Below, one piece after another: positions 45,972 to 58,185 of a stretch of DNA of 64,000 nt. The notes beneath the pieces were generated by a model that was given only the letters and a program-made list of their open reading frames with translations, did not search any database and was not told the origin of the DNA. The stretch is from Nicotiana tabacum (taxonomy: Eukaryota > Streptophyta > Magnoliopsida > Solanales > Solanaceae). The stretch covers positions 97,692,411 through 97,756,410 of the forward strand of contig NC_134084.1 of the NCBI RefSeq assembly GCF_000715075.1, read 5' to 3'. A program made the position numbers and the translations under genes. How positions within the stretch are numbered: position 1 is the stretch's first letter; every line of letters starts with the position of its first letter.

Positions 45972-46273
45972 GAGCGTTTGGACGTAAGAATTGTACAATT
46001 TTAAAAGTAAAAGTAAAAAAAGTTCAAGTAAAAATTGTATTTGAAAATTAGAGTTGTGTTTGGACATGAATATAATTTTGGGTTGTTTTTGAAAATTTGT
46101 GAGTGATCTGAGTGAAAATTTAAAACACAGCCTTTTGCAGTTTTTAAAATTTTTCAAAAATTCAAAAATTCATCTTCAAGTGAAAATTGAAAATTTTATG
46201 GCCAAACATTGATTTCGAAAAAAGTGATTTTTTTTTTAAAAAAGTAAAAAAAAATCCTTATGTCCAAACGGGT
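45972..46273. mobile_element. hAT-like MITE (about 302 bp)
   Basis: Starts GAGCGTTTGGAC and ends GTCCAAACGGGT, so the ends are inverted repeats around CGTTTGGAC. It is flanked by TCTAAGT on both sides (45965-45971 and 46274-46280), or 7 of 8 bases if an 8-bp duplication is read. The interior is A/T-rich with no ORF. The size, ends and about 8-bp duplication fit a hAT MITE. The uninterrupted sequence is seen in the other LTR of C near 60545. Confidence 0.8.
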
Positions 46274-46929
46274 TCTAAGTCTACCTGAACATAAACTTAA
46301 ATCTAGCTACGCATGGACTCTCGTCACCTCGTACGCATGTAGCGCCCTCAACAGGTAGCATATAACATTTAAAAGACCTGCAGGGATAATTCTCTCTTAA
46401 AAGATTAGGCAAGAGATTTACCTTGCTTTCAAGCTCACTACTCGGCTGTTAAACCACACTAGTAGCCTCAAATTGATGTCGAGCTACCCAAAACTAGTCA
46501 AAGGATGCATAAACCAATAAATATATGCTCAAAAGTTCATAATTTAACTATTAGAATAGTTTTCCACCAACTTGGAAATTCCATAAACGTCAATCCCAAG
46601 CCCACTTGTCCGGATACTGGAAAGTTTTGAAGATAATTGTTACCCATTGCATTACAAACTCGAATATATAGTTTTTTCTCAATTCTACACTCAATTTTGT
46701 GGTCAAACCCCAGTTTTACTAAACCCTAGGTTCTTCCATAAAATTCCCAAATTTTCACAAATTTCTATGTTAAAATCTACCATAATCCATATATTAACTT
46801 ATAAAGGTATAAATCACTTACCTTATGATGCTTGGTGAATATTATCCTCCAAAGAGCTCACAAATATCCAAAGCCAAGTGAAAAGTGGGGAAAATGTGCC
46901 TAAGTGCCGAAACAAATAGGTGAAAAATG

Positions 46930-47110
46930 AGCTACAGATGTAGCAAATGCAACAAGTGCATCACAAATGCGATGCCTATTGAACACAGGGAATGTCCAAA
47001 TGCGACACTGACTTCTCAAATTCCAAAGTCAGTCCCCTTTGCAAAAGCGGCCAACTGGTCGAAAAGGTGACATGTCCTGCTCCAGACCACTTTTTCCCAT
47101 TTGCGATAAC
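46930..47110 (-). promoter_or_regulatory. CpG-type island in left LTR C
   Basis: Weaker island with CAAATGCGACA, CACAAATGCGATG and TTTGCGATAAC words, 704-884 bases from the LTR 5' end, at the same offset as in the other LTRs. Confidence 0.4.
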
Positions 47111-47814
47111 TGCAGCACCAGCACACCAGCTGCTAAGAATTAGTCCAAACAAATCTAAAACGCGTCTGAAACTCACTCGAGCCCCTAGTGCTCCACACCA
47201 AACATCCACACAAGTCTAAAAATATCATACAAACTTTCTCGCAAACTCAAAACACCAAAATAACATCTGGAACCATGATCGGACACCATAACACATAGAA
47301 ATTTCAATCAAACTCAAGAATCGCTAAAATTACAACCAAACGTCCGATTCCTACCAAACCAATTCATAATGAAACCAAACTTTGCAGACAAGTTTCAAAG
47401 ACCTATTCCAAGTCTCAAAACTAAAATTCGAACCCTATATCAATAAAATTCAACTCTAGGTCAAACTTAGGAAATTCTTAACCTCCAAAATTCCCAACTT
47501 TCGGCAAAAAGAGCCAAATCGATCTAGGGACCTCCAAATCCAAATACGGATATATAACCAAGTCCAAAATCCTCATACAGACCTATTAGAACCTTCAAAT
47601 ACCAATTCCAAGGTTGTCTATTCAAAGTGATGACTCAAGTCAAACTTGCTCACCTTAGGCCACTATTATAGAACTAAGTGTTCTGAATTCACCCTGAACC
47701 CTTCCAAAACCAAACCAATTATCCCTGCAAGTCATAAAATATAATAACACATACGACAATCTTAAATAGGGGAACGGAGATCTAGAAAGAAAAACGATCG
47801 GTTGGATCGTTACG

Positions 47815-49150
47815 TTCTACACAACTTAAACAAACATCCGTCCTCGAATAGGTTTAGAATCCTAACTGCAGTGTTGAATAAGTATGGATATCTACTCCGC
47901 ATGTACTCTTCGGTCTCCCAAGTCGCCTCCTCGACTGGTTAACCCCTCCACTATACCTTCACTACTGAATTCTTTTTAGACCTTAACTTGCGGACTTGCC
48001 TGTCAACAATGGCAACTCCTCCTCATTTCCCAAGATCTTATATAGCTGAAGTGTGTTGTAATCCAATACATGAGACCTGACGGAATGGTACCTCAGGTGC
48101 ATAGACACATGGAATACCGAATGAACCCTCGATAGTCTATGCGGAAACCCAAAATTGTATGTAACCTCTCCAACTCACTCCAACACCTCGAATGAATTGA
48201 TGGACCTCAGACTCAGCTTTCCCCGCCTTTAGAACCTCATGATACCCTTCATCTCCAAGACTCTTAAGAGAACCTTATCGACCACCATAAATGACAAATC
48301 ATGCACCTTTTGATCTATGTAACTCTTCTACCTAGATTGTGTTGTGCGAAGTCACTCCTGAATCAACTTTACCTTATCCAAGGCATCCTTTACCAAATAA
48401 GTATTATATAACGTAGCATTGTCGGTCTCAAACTAATAGGGGGACGACATTGTCGACCATACAAGGCCTCAAATGGATTCCTCTCAATGTTGGACTAATA
48501 ATTATCGTTATAAGAAAACTCGGCCAACAGTAAGAATCGATCCCACTACCATCCGAAGTCAATCACACATGCTCTAAGCATAACCTCTAGAATATGAACT
48601 GTCCGTTGTGACTGCCATCAGTCTGCAGATGAAAGGTCGTGCTGATCTCTACCCGGGTACCCAACTCACTCTGTACAGCTCTCCAAAAATGTGAGGTGAA
48701 CTAATTGCATTTATCTAAAATGATGGAAACAGGCATGCCATGCAATCGGACGATCTCCTGAATATAAATCTGGGCAGACCTTTTTGAAGTATATGTAGTC
48801 ATCACCGGAATAAAGTATGCAGACTTGGTCAGTCTGTCGACAATGACCCGAATGGCATCAAACTTCCTCAATGTCCACGGAAAACCAACCACGAAATCCA
48901 TAGTAATGCACTCCCACATCCACTCCCGTATAACCATCTGCTGAAGTAAGCCACCTGACCTCTGATACTCGTACTTAACCTGCTGGCAAGTACGATATCA
49001 CACTACATACTAAACTACATCCTTCTTCATCCGCCGCAACCAATAATTCTACCTCAAGTCATGATACATCTTCATAAAACCTAGATGAACAGAATAACAT
49101 GAGTTATGTGCCTCTTCTAGAATCATCTCACTCAGGAAATAAATATTAGG
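47815..49150 (-). pseudogene. Element C integrase with decayed chromodomain
   Basis: The chromodomain is at about 47900-48015 (IVDRQVRKLRSKKNSVVKV, WRG, VEEATWETE). The integrase core is at 48701-48937 (ECITMDFVVGFPWTLRKFDA, VDRLTKSAYFIPVMTTYTSK, HGMPVSIILDK). In the latter the residue after Asp is Lys and the frame breaks at once. Remaining core pieces (48400-48650) need frame changes. Decay is much heavier than in element B. Interior boundary at 47814/47815. Confidence 0.8.
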
Positions 49151-50600
49151 AACAGATAAGCAACCTTGAAGTCGTAGAACACCATCATAATCGATAGTGA
49201 CCTCTTGATGTCACCCCATAATATTCTCCATAAGAACTAGCAAGTGTGGATCATCATACTGACGAGCCTTGATTTTCTCAAATAAAGAAGATTGAACCAC
49301 AACACATGCAAGAACCCGATTAGGCTTTGAGATATCCTACCTCATAAGTCGGTTAGCCAAGGACTGAATGTCCAAAGCCAATAACCTCTCCTATGCTGAG
49401 ATGAACACCAAACTACCTATACTCTTGGCCTTTTTGCTCAAGCCATACGCGACCATATTCGTCTTACTTGGATGATAGAGGATGATAATATCATAGTCCT
49501 TCAATAACTCAATCCACTTGCGCTGCCTTAAATTAAGATGTCTCTACTTAATTAGATGCTGCAAACTATGATGATTGGTATAAACCTCACACAACACCAT
49601 ATAAACACGGTGCCTCCAGATATTAAGAACATGAACTATCGCAGCTAACTCTAAATCATGCACATGGTAGTTCTCCTTGTGGGGCTTCAACTAAAGTGAA
49701 GAATATGTGATAATTCGCCCATCCTGCATCAGTATACAACCCAAATCAATGCATGGATTGTTGTAATACATAGTATATATCCCCGAATCGGAGGTTAAAG
49801 CTAACAATGGTTTTGTAGTCAATGCAGCCTTAAGCTTCTGAAAGCTTGCCTCGCAATCATCGGACCATCTGAATTTTGCACCCTTCTGGGTCAATCTAGT
49901 CAAAGGAGCTGTAGTAGATGACAAGCCCTCCACAAACCGACGATAATAACCTGCTAGCTGCAAGAAACTTTTGATCTCGATCGTTGTGTTAGGACGCCGC
50001 CAACTCTGAACTGCCTCAATCTTCCTGGGATCCACCTTAATACCCTTACCTGATACAACATGCCCCAAGAAAGCCACAAAAACTAACCAGAACTCGCACT
50101 TGGAGAACTTAACATATCGTTTTAGTTACTTCAAGGTCTGAAGTACTATCCTTAAATGTTGCTCGTGATCCTCCATGCTACACGGGTAGATCAATATGTC
50201 ATCAATGAAAACAATGACAAATGCGTCATGATATGACCTAAACACCCGATTTATCAAATCCATAAATGTTGATGGGGCATCACTCAAGCTGAAGGACATC
50301 ACAAGAAACTCATAGTGCCCATATCCAGTCCGCAAATGTATCTTCAGAATATTTGAAGCATGAATCCTCAGCTAATGATACCCATATCTCATGTTGATCT
50401 TCGAGAACACTCTAGCACTCTGTAGCTGATCAAACAAATCATCCATGCACGGGAACAAGTACTTATTCTTGATGGTGACTTTGTTCTGCTAGCAGTAATC
50501 AATGCACATCCGCATACTCCTGTCCTTCTTCTTCACAAATAATACTGGTGCACCCAAGGCGACACACTCAGCCTAACAAATTCATTCTCGAGAAACTCCT
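49151..50600 (-). pseudogene. Element C reverse transcriptase and RNase H
   Basis: RT C-terminal and thumb region: 50126-50335 ([40 protein letters not shown]) with the catalytic Asp pair. 49691-50077 carries [37 protein letters not shown] and the start of RNase H. RNase H and linker remnants continue to about 49200 in broken frames. The N-terminal RT between 50340 and 50600 is shredded. Confidence 0.85.
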
Positions 50601-51300
50601 AAAGTTGCTCCTTCAACTCTCTTAACTCCATTGGGCCATATGATAGGGCGACATAAAGATCGATTGGGTGCCTGTGGTCAAATCAATGTCAAAATTAATA
50701 TCACAATCTGGTGGCATACCTTTTAGATCAGCAGGAAATACATCAAAAAACTCCCGCACCATATGCATTGAATATATCATGGGAGTCTCCATAACAGTAT
50801 CCCAAAAAAGGCCAAATAGGCCTAGCAACCCTTCTCGACCATATGTCGAGCCTTCAAAAGAAATAACCTGACTAGAAGTACCAATAGATGAACCTCCCCA
50901 CTCTAACCTAGGCAAATTTAGCATTTCCAAGGTAATAGTCTTCGCATGGCAGCCAAGAATGGCATGGAATGAAGAAAACCAATCCATGCCCAGGATAACC
51001 TCGAAGTCAATCATATCAAGTAATACAAGATCTGATCTGGTCTCGTATGCAAAGAAAGTCACCACACAGGACCGGTAAATTTGATCCACAACAACAAAAT
51101 CATCTACGTGCGTGGATACATATTATACTGGAACACCCAAGGACTCATGAGATACATCCAGATAAGGAGAAAATAGAGAAGACACATAGGAATATGTATA
51201 CCATGTATCAAATAGTACCAAAGCATCTCTACGACAAACAAAAATAGTACACGTGTTCACTGCATCAAAGGCTACTTCCTCTAATTTGGCTGGGAAGGCA
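50601..51300 (-). pseudogene. Element C protease and start of RT
   Basis: 51089-50622 shows DQIYRSCVVTFFAYETRSDL, LLDMIDFEVILGMDWFSSFH and HAKTITLEM, the protease C-terminal part. It continues into the RT leader (VREFFDVFPADLKGMPPDCD). The DPGST-type active site is not legible in one frame. Confidence 0.75.
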
Positions 51301-52080
51301 TAAAATCTAGCTAGAGTGCCACCTAAATGGAATCCACCTCTAGGGTGACCCTACCTATCTGCCCTCTACCTCTAGCCGACCGAACGGGAAGTGCAAAAGC
51401 TAGTGTAGTAATCATGGATCAATTGTCCTGCTGCACTGCCTTACCCCAAAGTCTGGGACAAAACCTGTTCAGGTGGCCCATCTCCCCGCACGCAAAGAAA
51501 CTTCATAGAGTGGAGAACTACTGACTATGAGTCTGACCCTAATAACCAAAGTACCTATTGGAGGAACCCAAAACTGGCAGACGATAAGTACTCTCTGGAA
51601 TAGCGTTGAAGTAGGGTTACGCCATAGCTTCCCGAGTAGGCTATGGTTCCGAATGCATGGGCGTTCTAAGATGGGCCCTCATAAACTGACCCCTGCCTCC
51701 AGACGAGGAGCCTCTAAATCTACCAAAATGCCGAGGTTGTGTATCCCTTGACATGGACTCTCCGCTTTTGTTGCGGATACGCTTGATCCTCCGAGCTATC
51801 TCCAAAACTAGCAGAATAGATTCCCTATCTCCACCTCTCGAGCCATAGATATCTGAATCTCACGGTTCAAACCCCTAATAAACCTTAGCACTCTCTCAGC
51901 ATCAGTGGGGAGTATGATAGTTGCATGACGAGACAAGTTAGTGAATCTCGTCTTGTAGTCGGTCACAGACATCAGGACTTGCCGGAGCCGCTCAACCCAA
52001 CTCCGTAACTCCTCTATCTATGAAGGTGGAATTTACTTCTCCAAGAAAAGTAGTGTGAACTGATCCCAAGTCAATGTAGG
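51301..52080 (-). pseudogene. Element C gag, C-terminal part
   Basis: Minus-strand translation across frames shows the capsid block TLTWDQFTLLFLEK next to 52080 and downstream matrix-like Arg-rich pieces, with zinc-knuckle remnants around 51450-51500. The N-terminal part lies at 58768-59449, on the far side of element D. Removing D and one TSD copy rejoins SPP to LTWDQ in frame. Confidence 0.75.
52076..52080. repeat. Element D target-site duplication, left copy (GTAGG)
   Basis: Precedes the TG of D and matches GGAGG at 58763-58767 at four of five bases. Confidence 0.65.
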
Positions 52081-52754
52081 TGATATACCTCAAGGAACAC
52101 CAATGACATCTAGGTCATTCACAAGATCTCAAGCCAAAGAACTAAGGGATTTTAACCTCTTCACCAAGCGTTGGCATATCTTGGAAGCACAGGAAGACAA
52201 CGGTAGAAGACCCTTGAAGGCATACAATGTGTTGAGGGTGGAGATCTTGGAGGAGCATTGAGACTTTGATGGTGACCACGTGGAAGACCATGCCTACGCG
52301 GATGGTGATATGTGCACATGTGTGCCCCTTGATGACTTGGATGCAAACATATGGACCTAGCAATGCTTGCAAATGATTGGAGACTTGAATAGTAAGATTT
52401 CTCTTGTGGGCATGGTAGTTAGACCCATTAGGATTACTTATGTCTTTCTTGCCTTATTTGGACCTAGTATAAATAACATATGATGGGCTCATTTCTAGTT
52501 TAACATATCTTTGAATATTGAAGAATTGTGAGGAGCATGTGTTTCCAACTTTTTGATTCAAAATCTTGCAAGGTGTATTCACAGTAGGAATGGAATTTAT
52601 CTTGAGGATAATCCTATAGTTTTGATATACTAAGTATTGTCATTTGTTGGGTAATTGATTATTTCAGTTGTTTGACAATTACTTCTTTATTGGGTCTATT
52701 CTTAATTTCTATCTTGTCTTTAATTTCTTAAATAACGTACTTAGATTTATATCA
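52081..52754 (+). repeat. 5' LTR of element D
   Basis: TGATA...TATCA inverted ends. From about 52188 it matches 58186-58762. The first about 100 bases read in one frame as TPMTSRSFTRSQAKEL, a TRSxAK-type motif found at the C-terminus of some Ty3 polyproteins. This implies that the end of pol is encoded by the 3' LTR. Confidence 0.8.
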
Positions 52755-52756
52755 TT

Positions 52757-52768
52757 TGGTATTAGATC
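52757..52768 (+). promoter_or_regulatory. Primer binding site of element D
   Basis: TGGTATTAGATC, two mismatches from the initiator-Met-type TGGTATCAGAGC, 2 bases after the LTR end. Confidence 0.7.
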
Positions 52769-53209
52769 TTGGATTAGTGTTTTTTATACATACACTAGCT
52801 AATTATTTGATAAGATTTTAAAATAATCAAAAAATGAAAATTCAAGAAAAAAATCATCATGTTCTTAAGTTGAATCTTTCATTTTTTGGATCCAGATACA
52901 TATTTATGTTTGAAATTTATTAGGGTTTGTTCTTTATGTTAAATTATATCAATTGAAGTTGATTTGAACTGATTTAGGTTGCGACAAGTGAATTTGAAAA
53001 GTTTCTTGTTCTTCAAGTTCATCATCTTCATAAGTGGGTTCATGAAAAAAAAATGTACAATTTGATCCATTTAAATTTATGTGATTCACAAAATTGATGT
53101 TAAAAACTAGTGGGTTTGATCTTAAGGTGATTCCCAAGTGAAATATGAAGTTTGAAGGTATTTGAGCATGATTTGGATGAATTTTAAATTTCAAAATTGA
53201 GCCTAAAGT

Positions 53210-53290
53210 GAAGAAGAAGAAGAAGAAGAAGAAGAAGAAGAAGAAGAAGAAGAAGAAGAAGAAGAAGAAGAAGAAGAAGAAGAAGAAGAA
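53210..53290. repeat. (GAA)n microsatellite in the leader of D
   Basis: About 27 GAA units within the untranslated leader between primer site and gag. On the minus strand it encodes a poly-Phe run, which has no meaning. Confidence 0.95.
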
Positions 53291-53925
53291 GCTGAAAGTC
53301 CAGATTCTTGGACCAAAAATGTGGAGCCGAAAAAATTTCGTGGAGCAAGACAAACTTGAACCTTAGAAAATCAGAAATATCATGGACACAAAATTAATCG
53401 TGGGCACGAAATTGCACCACCGCAGCCCCCAGTGGCCACGAAAAATAAATTGTGGACACGATTTTCTCTGGCTCAGTTTTTGTGTTCTTCTTATTCCTAG
53501 TTGTTTTCATTGATTATTCTTATCTAGTTAACATTAGTAATTAGTCCTACTTTGGTAATCTGGTTATTGTGTTCGTATCTTCATTTCGTGCCAATTATTT
53601 CATGATTCTCTTTGATTATGTTGTTAATTACTTGGCTCTTGCCTGTTTGGTTTTACTGTGTCTTTCTTTCGTGTCAACATAAACTCCACTCTAACCCCAA
53701 AGTGGACGGTTCTTCTTGTTGAAAGTATTCTTGATTAGAGTTGAAGATCAACTTGTGGGAAATCAAGAGTGGTAAAAGGCAAAAGTTATTGAGAACATTT
53801 AAGTGAGATCAAAAGCCAAAGATCTTGAGTGAAAAACGAGGGAATTAAGTGACACTAAGAGTGAAACACTAAGGGAGTGAACATAAGGTCCTTATTTTCA
53901 CTAACTTGTTTGCTCATTTTGTAGG

Positions 53926-55330
53926 TATGATGGGGACTAGTGAAGAGTCTACCAACAAAATGGAGTCTTTTATGGAGCAAATGATGAAACGAATAGAAGA
54001 GTTCACCCAGGAACTCGAAGAAACTAAGTTGTCAGTGAAGCTCAACGAACAAATGATTGTTATAACGGGAGAGAATCATCCTATGAAAATTGGAGAGGGG
54101 GCAAGTCACAGTGCAAACACGTCCCCTACCCCCACGACCTCCCCCTATTGGACAACAACATTAAACCGCCCCTATCCAACAACCACATTATCAATCTCAA
54201 CATGGTGTTCTTTAAGGTGATCATGAATAATCTTAGAATGAAGAAGAGGCCGAGTATGGAGGGTTTGTCATGTTAACCAAGGGGATGAAATAAGAGATAA
54301 CTAAAGGATGTTCCAACAGGTACGCATGAACTATGAAAAACCAAGGTTTAAATGGAAGTGGCGAAATTGAGGCAACAATGGAAAATACTTTGGGGAGAAC
54401 CAAGGTGATCCGGATAGAGGGGTAAATACCATCAATGTCAACCTTCCTCCCTTAAAAGGAAGTAATGACACGCATGAATACTTGACTTGGGTTGTTCAAA
54501 GTAATAGGATCTTTTGGACGAACCGAGTTTTTAGTACCCAAATATTAAGATATGCCATCACTCAATTTGAAGACTTTGCTTCTACTTGGTGGGATTCAGA
54601 AGAAATGAGAAGCATAAGACTTCACATTCCATTGATTGAGGAATGAGAAGAGTTGATTAATGTTATGTAAATAAGATTTATTCCCAAGTATTACAAATAC
54701 GAGCTTCTCAAGAGAGCTTACAAGAGTGTTAAGGAATACCACAATGAATTTGATCTTGTTCTCATAAAGGCCAAATTTGAGGAGGAGGAAAATGCTATGG
54801 TGATCCAATTCATCGCGAGACTTAATTGGGAAATCACTTCACATATGAAGGTTCACAAGTATGAGGTTTTGAATGATGCCTTCCAAGCAGCAAGTCAAGT
54901 TGAAAGAAACTTGGAGGAAGACAAGGCCTACAAGTCCAAGAGGTACAACACTTCATAGGGAGAAATAAAAGACTATTAGAAGCCATCTCCCAAGGATGAA
55001 AGACCAAGGGAGTACAAAAAGGATGCCAATACATATTATGACAAGAGCGGAGGAGGTAACAATGCTAAGCCTCGCTCTTCTACTTCTACTAGTAATATAA
55101 AATATTAAAAGTGTCACAATTATGGTCATGTTATGGCGGAATGTCCCAACCGGAGGGAAATTATTATTAGTGAGAGTGGAATCCATTCAGCCAATAGTGG
55201 AAATGATGAGGATTCTCATGAGGAGTCTTCTAGTGAAGAGGATCAAGAAGTGTTTGATGGTATCGAAGAAAGACGAACATGCCAAATTGTCTTGTGAGAA
55301 TAATGATGGGTGCAACCGTAAAAAATGATG
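53926..55330 (+). pseudogene. Element D gag
   Basis: Opens at ATG ATG GGG (53926-53934; MMGTSEESTN) with a helical, Glu/Lys-rich N-terminus to about residue 60. A capsid region in broken frames follows (LPPLKGSNDTHEYLTWV, YAITQFEDFASTWWDSEE, LLKRAYKSVKEYHNEFDLVL, VMIQFIARLNWEI-like). A zinc knuckle (about 55105-55150; KCHNYGHVMAECPN) has lost its first Cys to a stop or substitution. An acidic Ser/Glu tail follows (DEDSHEESSSEEDQEV). Several stops interrupt it. Confidence 0.8.
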
Positions 55331-55369
55331 AGCTTGACGAAAGAGAAAACTTGTTTCATGCTAGATCGA

Positions 55370-55990
55370 GGTATATATTGGGTCATTGATTGTGGATAGT
55401 GGGAGTTGTACCAATGTTGCTAGTAGTGTCATGATTGAGAATTTGGGTCTAAAAATATGATGCATGCTCAACCATACAAGTTGCAATGGTTGAATGAGTG
55501 TGGTGAACTCAAGGTGATCAAGAAAGCCCTGGTAAAATTTAGCATTGGGAAATATGAAGTTGAGGTTTTATGTGATGTTGCTCCGATGTAAGCATGTCAC
55601 GTGATTTTGGGAAGACCATGGCAATATAACCGAGGAGCTATGTAGAACAAATAGATACTCCATCTTGTACAAGGGAAAGAAACATACACTTCTTCCATTG
55701 ACTCCTTTTCAAGTGAATGAAGATTATAAAATCATGAATAGATTGAGAGAGAAAGAGAAACGAGAGAATGAGAGAGAAAAGAATGAGAGAAGTAAGGGAG
55801 TGTCTAACAGAAACTTTAAAGAGGAAAAAAGAGGGCAAGAATTGAGTGATGTGAGCAATTTTCCACAAGAAAAGAGTGAATTGAAAAATGAGGGGAAAAG
55901 GGCTAAGACAAAAGAGAAAGTGTGCATAATGATGAAAAGTCAAGGGTATATGAGAGAGCTAGAGAAAAATATGCCTATTGTATCTACTGT
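55370..55990 (+). pseudogene. Element D protease and linker
   Basis: Reads VDSGSCTNVASSVMIENLGL (55392-55451) with the Asp-Ser-Gly active site, then FSIGKYEVEVLCDVAPM, HVILGRPWQYNRGAM and HTLLPLTPFQV in shifting frames. The linker to RT (55665-55997) is highly charged, Lys/Glu-rich. Stops separate the pieces. Confidence 0.8.
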
Positions 55991-56033
55991 TCACTAAGAT
56001 TATATCTTATCAACTAACACTCTAGCATCTTCT

Positions 56034-56655
56034 TTGCCTAGTATTGTTTCTTGTCTTTTTCTAGAATATGAAGACGTGTTCCCGGAAGAACTTCCAAAAG
56101 GATTTCCACCTTTGAGGGGAATAGAGCATCAAATTAACTTCATCTCGGGTTCTAAAATTCCAAACAAGGAGGCATATAGAAGTAACCCGGAAAAAATAAA
56201 GGAGCTACAACGACAATTGGAGGAATTGCTTGACAAGGGATTGGTAAAAGAAAGCTTGAGTACTTGTTCCATTCCGGTCATTCTTATTCCAAAGAAGGAT
56301 GGCACTTGGAGAATGTGTGCGGATTGCCGTGCGATTAACAAGATCACAGTAAAGTACCGCCACCATATTCCTCTATTAGATGATATGTTAGATGAGCTTA
56401 GTGGTGTATGCATATTTTCTAAAATTGATTTGAGGAGTGGTTACAATCAAATTAGGATGAAACCAGGATGAGTGTAAAGCGGCATTCAAGACTAAGTATG
56501 GTCTATATGAATGGCTCGTTATGCCATTTGTTTTGACAAATGCCCCAAGTATTTTTATGAGATTTATGAATCATGTGCTTAAACCGTTCATTAACAAGTT
56601 TGTTGTTGTCTATTTTGATGATATTCTGGTTTATAGCAAGTCTTTTGAAGGAGAA
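56034..56655 (+). pseudogene. Element D reverse transcriptase, internally deleted
   Basis: 56034-56471 is open: LEYEDVFPEELPKGFPPLRG, PVILIPKKDGTWRMCADCRA and [19 protein letters not shown] one-base shift at 56470 leads to [15 protein letters not shown] and [13 protein letters not shown] (about 56608). Directly after this the thumb region is missing (roughly 130 residues by comparison with B), and the sequence jumps to [21 protein letters not shown]. The polymerase aspartates are present but the enzyme is not complete. Confidence 0.88.
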
Positions 56656-57054
56656 GCTTAGTTTCGCACCTCTTTGCAACTCCCTAATTTTGACAAGACC
56701 TTTGAGATTGAATGATGCTAGTGGGTTAAGAATAGGAGCCATGCTCATGCAAGACCAAAACCTACAACATATTTTAGTGAGAAATTGAAGGGATCTAGCT
56801 TGAACTATTACAAATATGATAAGGAGTTATTTTCTTTAGTGCGAGATTTGACCAATTGGCAACACTATCTTTGGCCTAAGGAGTTTGTGATTAGAACAGA
56901 CCATGAGTCTCTTAAACATATTAAGAGCCAAGGTAAGTTGAACAAGATGCATGCTAAGTGGGTGGAATTCATACAGACTTTTTCATATATTATGCACTAT
57001 AAGCAAGGGAAGGATAATGTGGTTGCCCATGATTTGTCTAGGCGATATTCTTAA
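56656..57054 (+). pseudogene. Element D RNase H
   Basis: [15 protein letters not shown] at 56718-56760, then an open frame 56785-57054: [59 protein letters not shown] and [14 protein letters not shown] frame change separates the first catalytic Asp from the rest. Confidence 0.85.
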
Positions 57055-57071
57055 ATACCTTTACCTCTAGG

Positions 57072-58185
57072 TTGTTGGGTTTTGAGAGTATGAAAGAAAA
57101 ATACCTACTAGAAGATGACTTTAAAGAAGCCTATCATAGGTGTGATCAAGTGGAACAATTTTGGAGACCTAGTGAATTGGAGGCTGAAAAGTTGATGAGG
57201 TTTCATAAGTTTGATTGGTTCTTGTTTAGAGGAAATAGATTGCGTATGCCTAAGTCATCTTGGAGAGAGTTGTTGGTTATTTAGGTGCATAGTGGAGGTC
57301 TTAAGGAGAATTTCCATTGGCCTAAGATGAAGTATGATGTAGAGAATATTTGTTGTCAATGCCTTGAGTGTGTAAGTGTTAAATCTAGGACATACCCCCA
57401 TGGATGATATACACCTTTGCCCATATCTTGTGCACCTTGGATAGACATTTCTATAGATTTTGTGCTAGGGTTTCCTAGGACTAGAAATGGTAGAGATAAC
57501 CTCTTTGTAGTGAAAAATAGGTTTTCTAAGATGTTGAATTTTATTCCTTTCCACAAGAGTGATAATGCTAGTCATATTTCTACTTGGTTTGTCGAGAATG
57601 TGCTTAAGTTGCATGGTGTACCAAGAACAATAGTAAGTGATACAGATTCTAGATTATTGAGTCACTTTTGGAGGAGTTTGTGGGTAAAATTGGGTACTCA
57701 TTTGTTGTTTTCTACTTCTTGTAACCCCCAAACGGATGGTCAACCCAAGGTAGTCAATAGATCATTAGGGAATATGTTGAGGACTATAGTAGAAGGAAAG
57801 GACACATCTTGGGAAGAACAATTGCCTTTGGTTGAATTTGCTTATAATAGATCTTTGCATTCTTCTACTTGCATGACACCTTTTGAGATTTTATATGGTT
57901 TTAATCTTTTGACTCCTTTGGATTTTACTCCTCTTTCTGAAGATGTTGTTGTTGATTTAGATGCACAAAAGAGAGTTTATGCCATGAAGAAGATTTATCA
58001 AAGGGTCAAGGCACAACTTAAGGAGAAATATCAACAAGTAGCTTACAAAAGGAACAAAGGAAGGAAGAAAGTGATCCTTCAACCCGGTGATTGGGTATAA
58101 GTATACCTAAGGAAAGATAGATTTCTAAGCAAAAGGAAAGGAACGCTTATGCCAATAGGAGAAGGCCTTTACCAAGTGTTGGATA
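57072..58185 (+). pseudogene. Element D integrase, with deletions and a lost catalytic Glu
   Basis: 57072-57284 gives the N-terminal domain start (FLFRGNRLRMPKSSWRELLV). The HHCC segment is largely missing (a jump to HSGGLKENFHWPKMKYDVEN). 57417-58100 is open and holds the core: IDISIDFVLGFPRT (Asp at residue 14), IVSDTDSRLLSHFW (Asp at 75) and NPQTDGQPKVVNRSLG. In the last, Lys replaces the expected catalytic Glu (residue 111, D,D35E spacing). The C-terminal part reads ..GRKKVILQPGDWV, stop, VYLRKDRFLSKRKGTLM. The end of the protein and the LTR start are deleted near 58185. Confidence 0.88.

Larger units (their letters stand above)
45946..47814 (-). repeat. Left LTR of element C, truncated and carrying a MITE
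   Basis: From about 45950 the sequence matches the right LTR of C from about 60525 onward (CATGATGT(G/T)AATCTA, CTACC(T/C)GAACATAAAC, GCTACGCATG). It ends at the interior boundary GGATCGTTACG. About 880 bases present at 59642-60525 are missing here, so the outer end is lost. A CpG-type island of CAAATGCGAC words lies at about 46930-47110. Confidence 0.8.

Noticed and set aside
52949..53353. Minus-strand frame with a long poly-Phe run
   Set aside because: It is the reverse reading of the GAA microsatellite in the leader of element D.
55638..55943. Minus-strand hydrophobic frame as a membrane protein
   Set aside because: It is the reverse complement of the Lys/Glu-rich linker of element D, which creates Phe/Leu-rich shadows.
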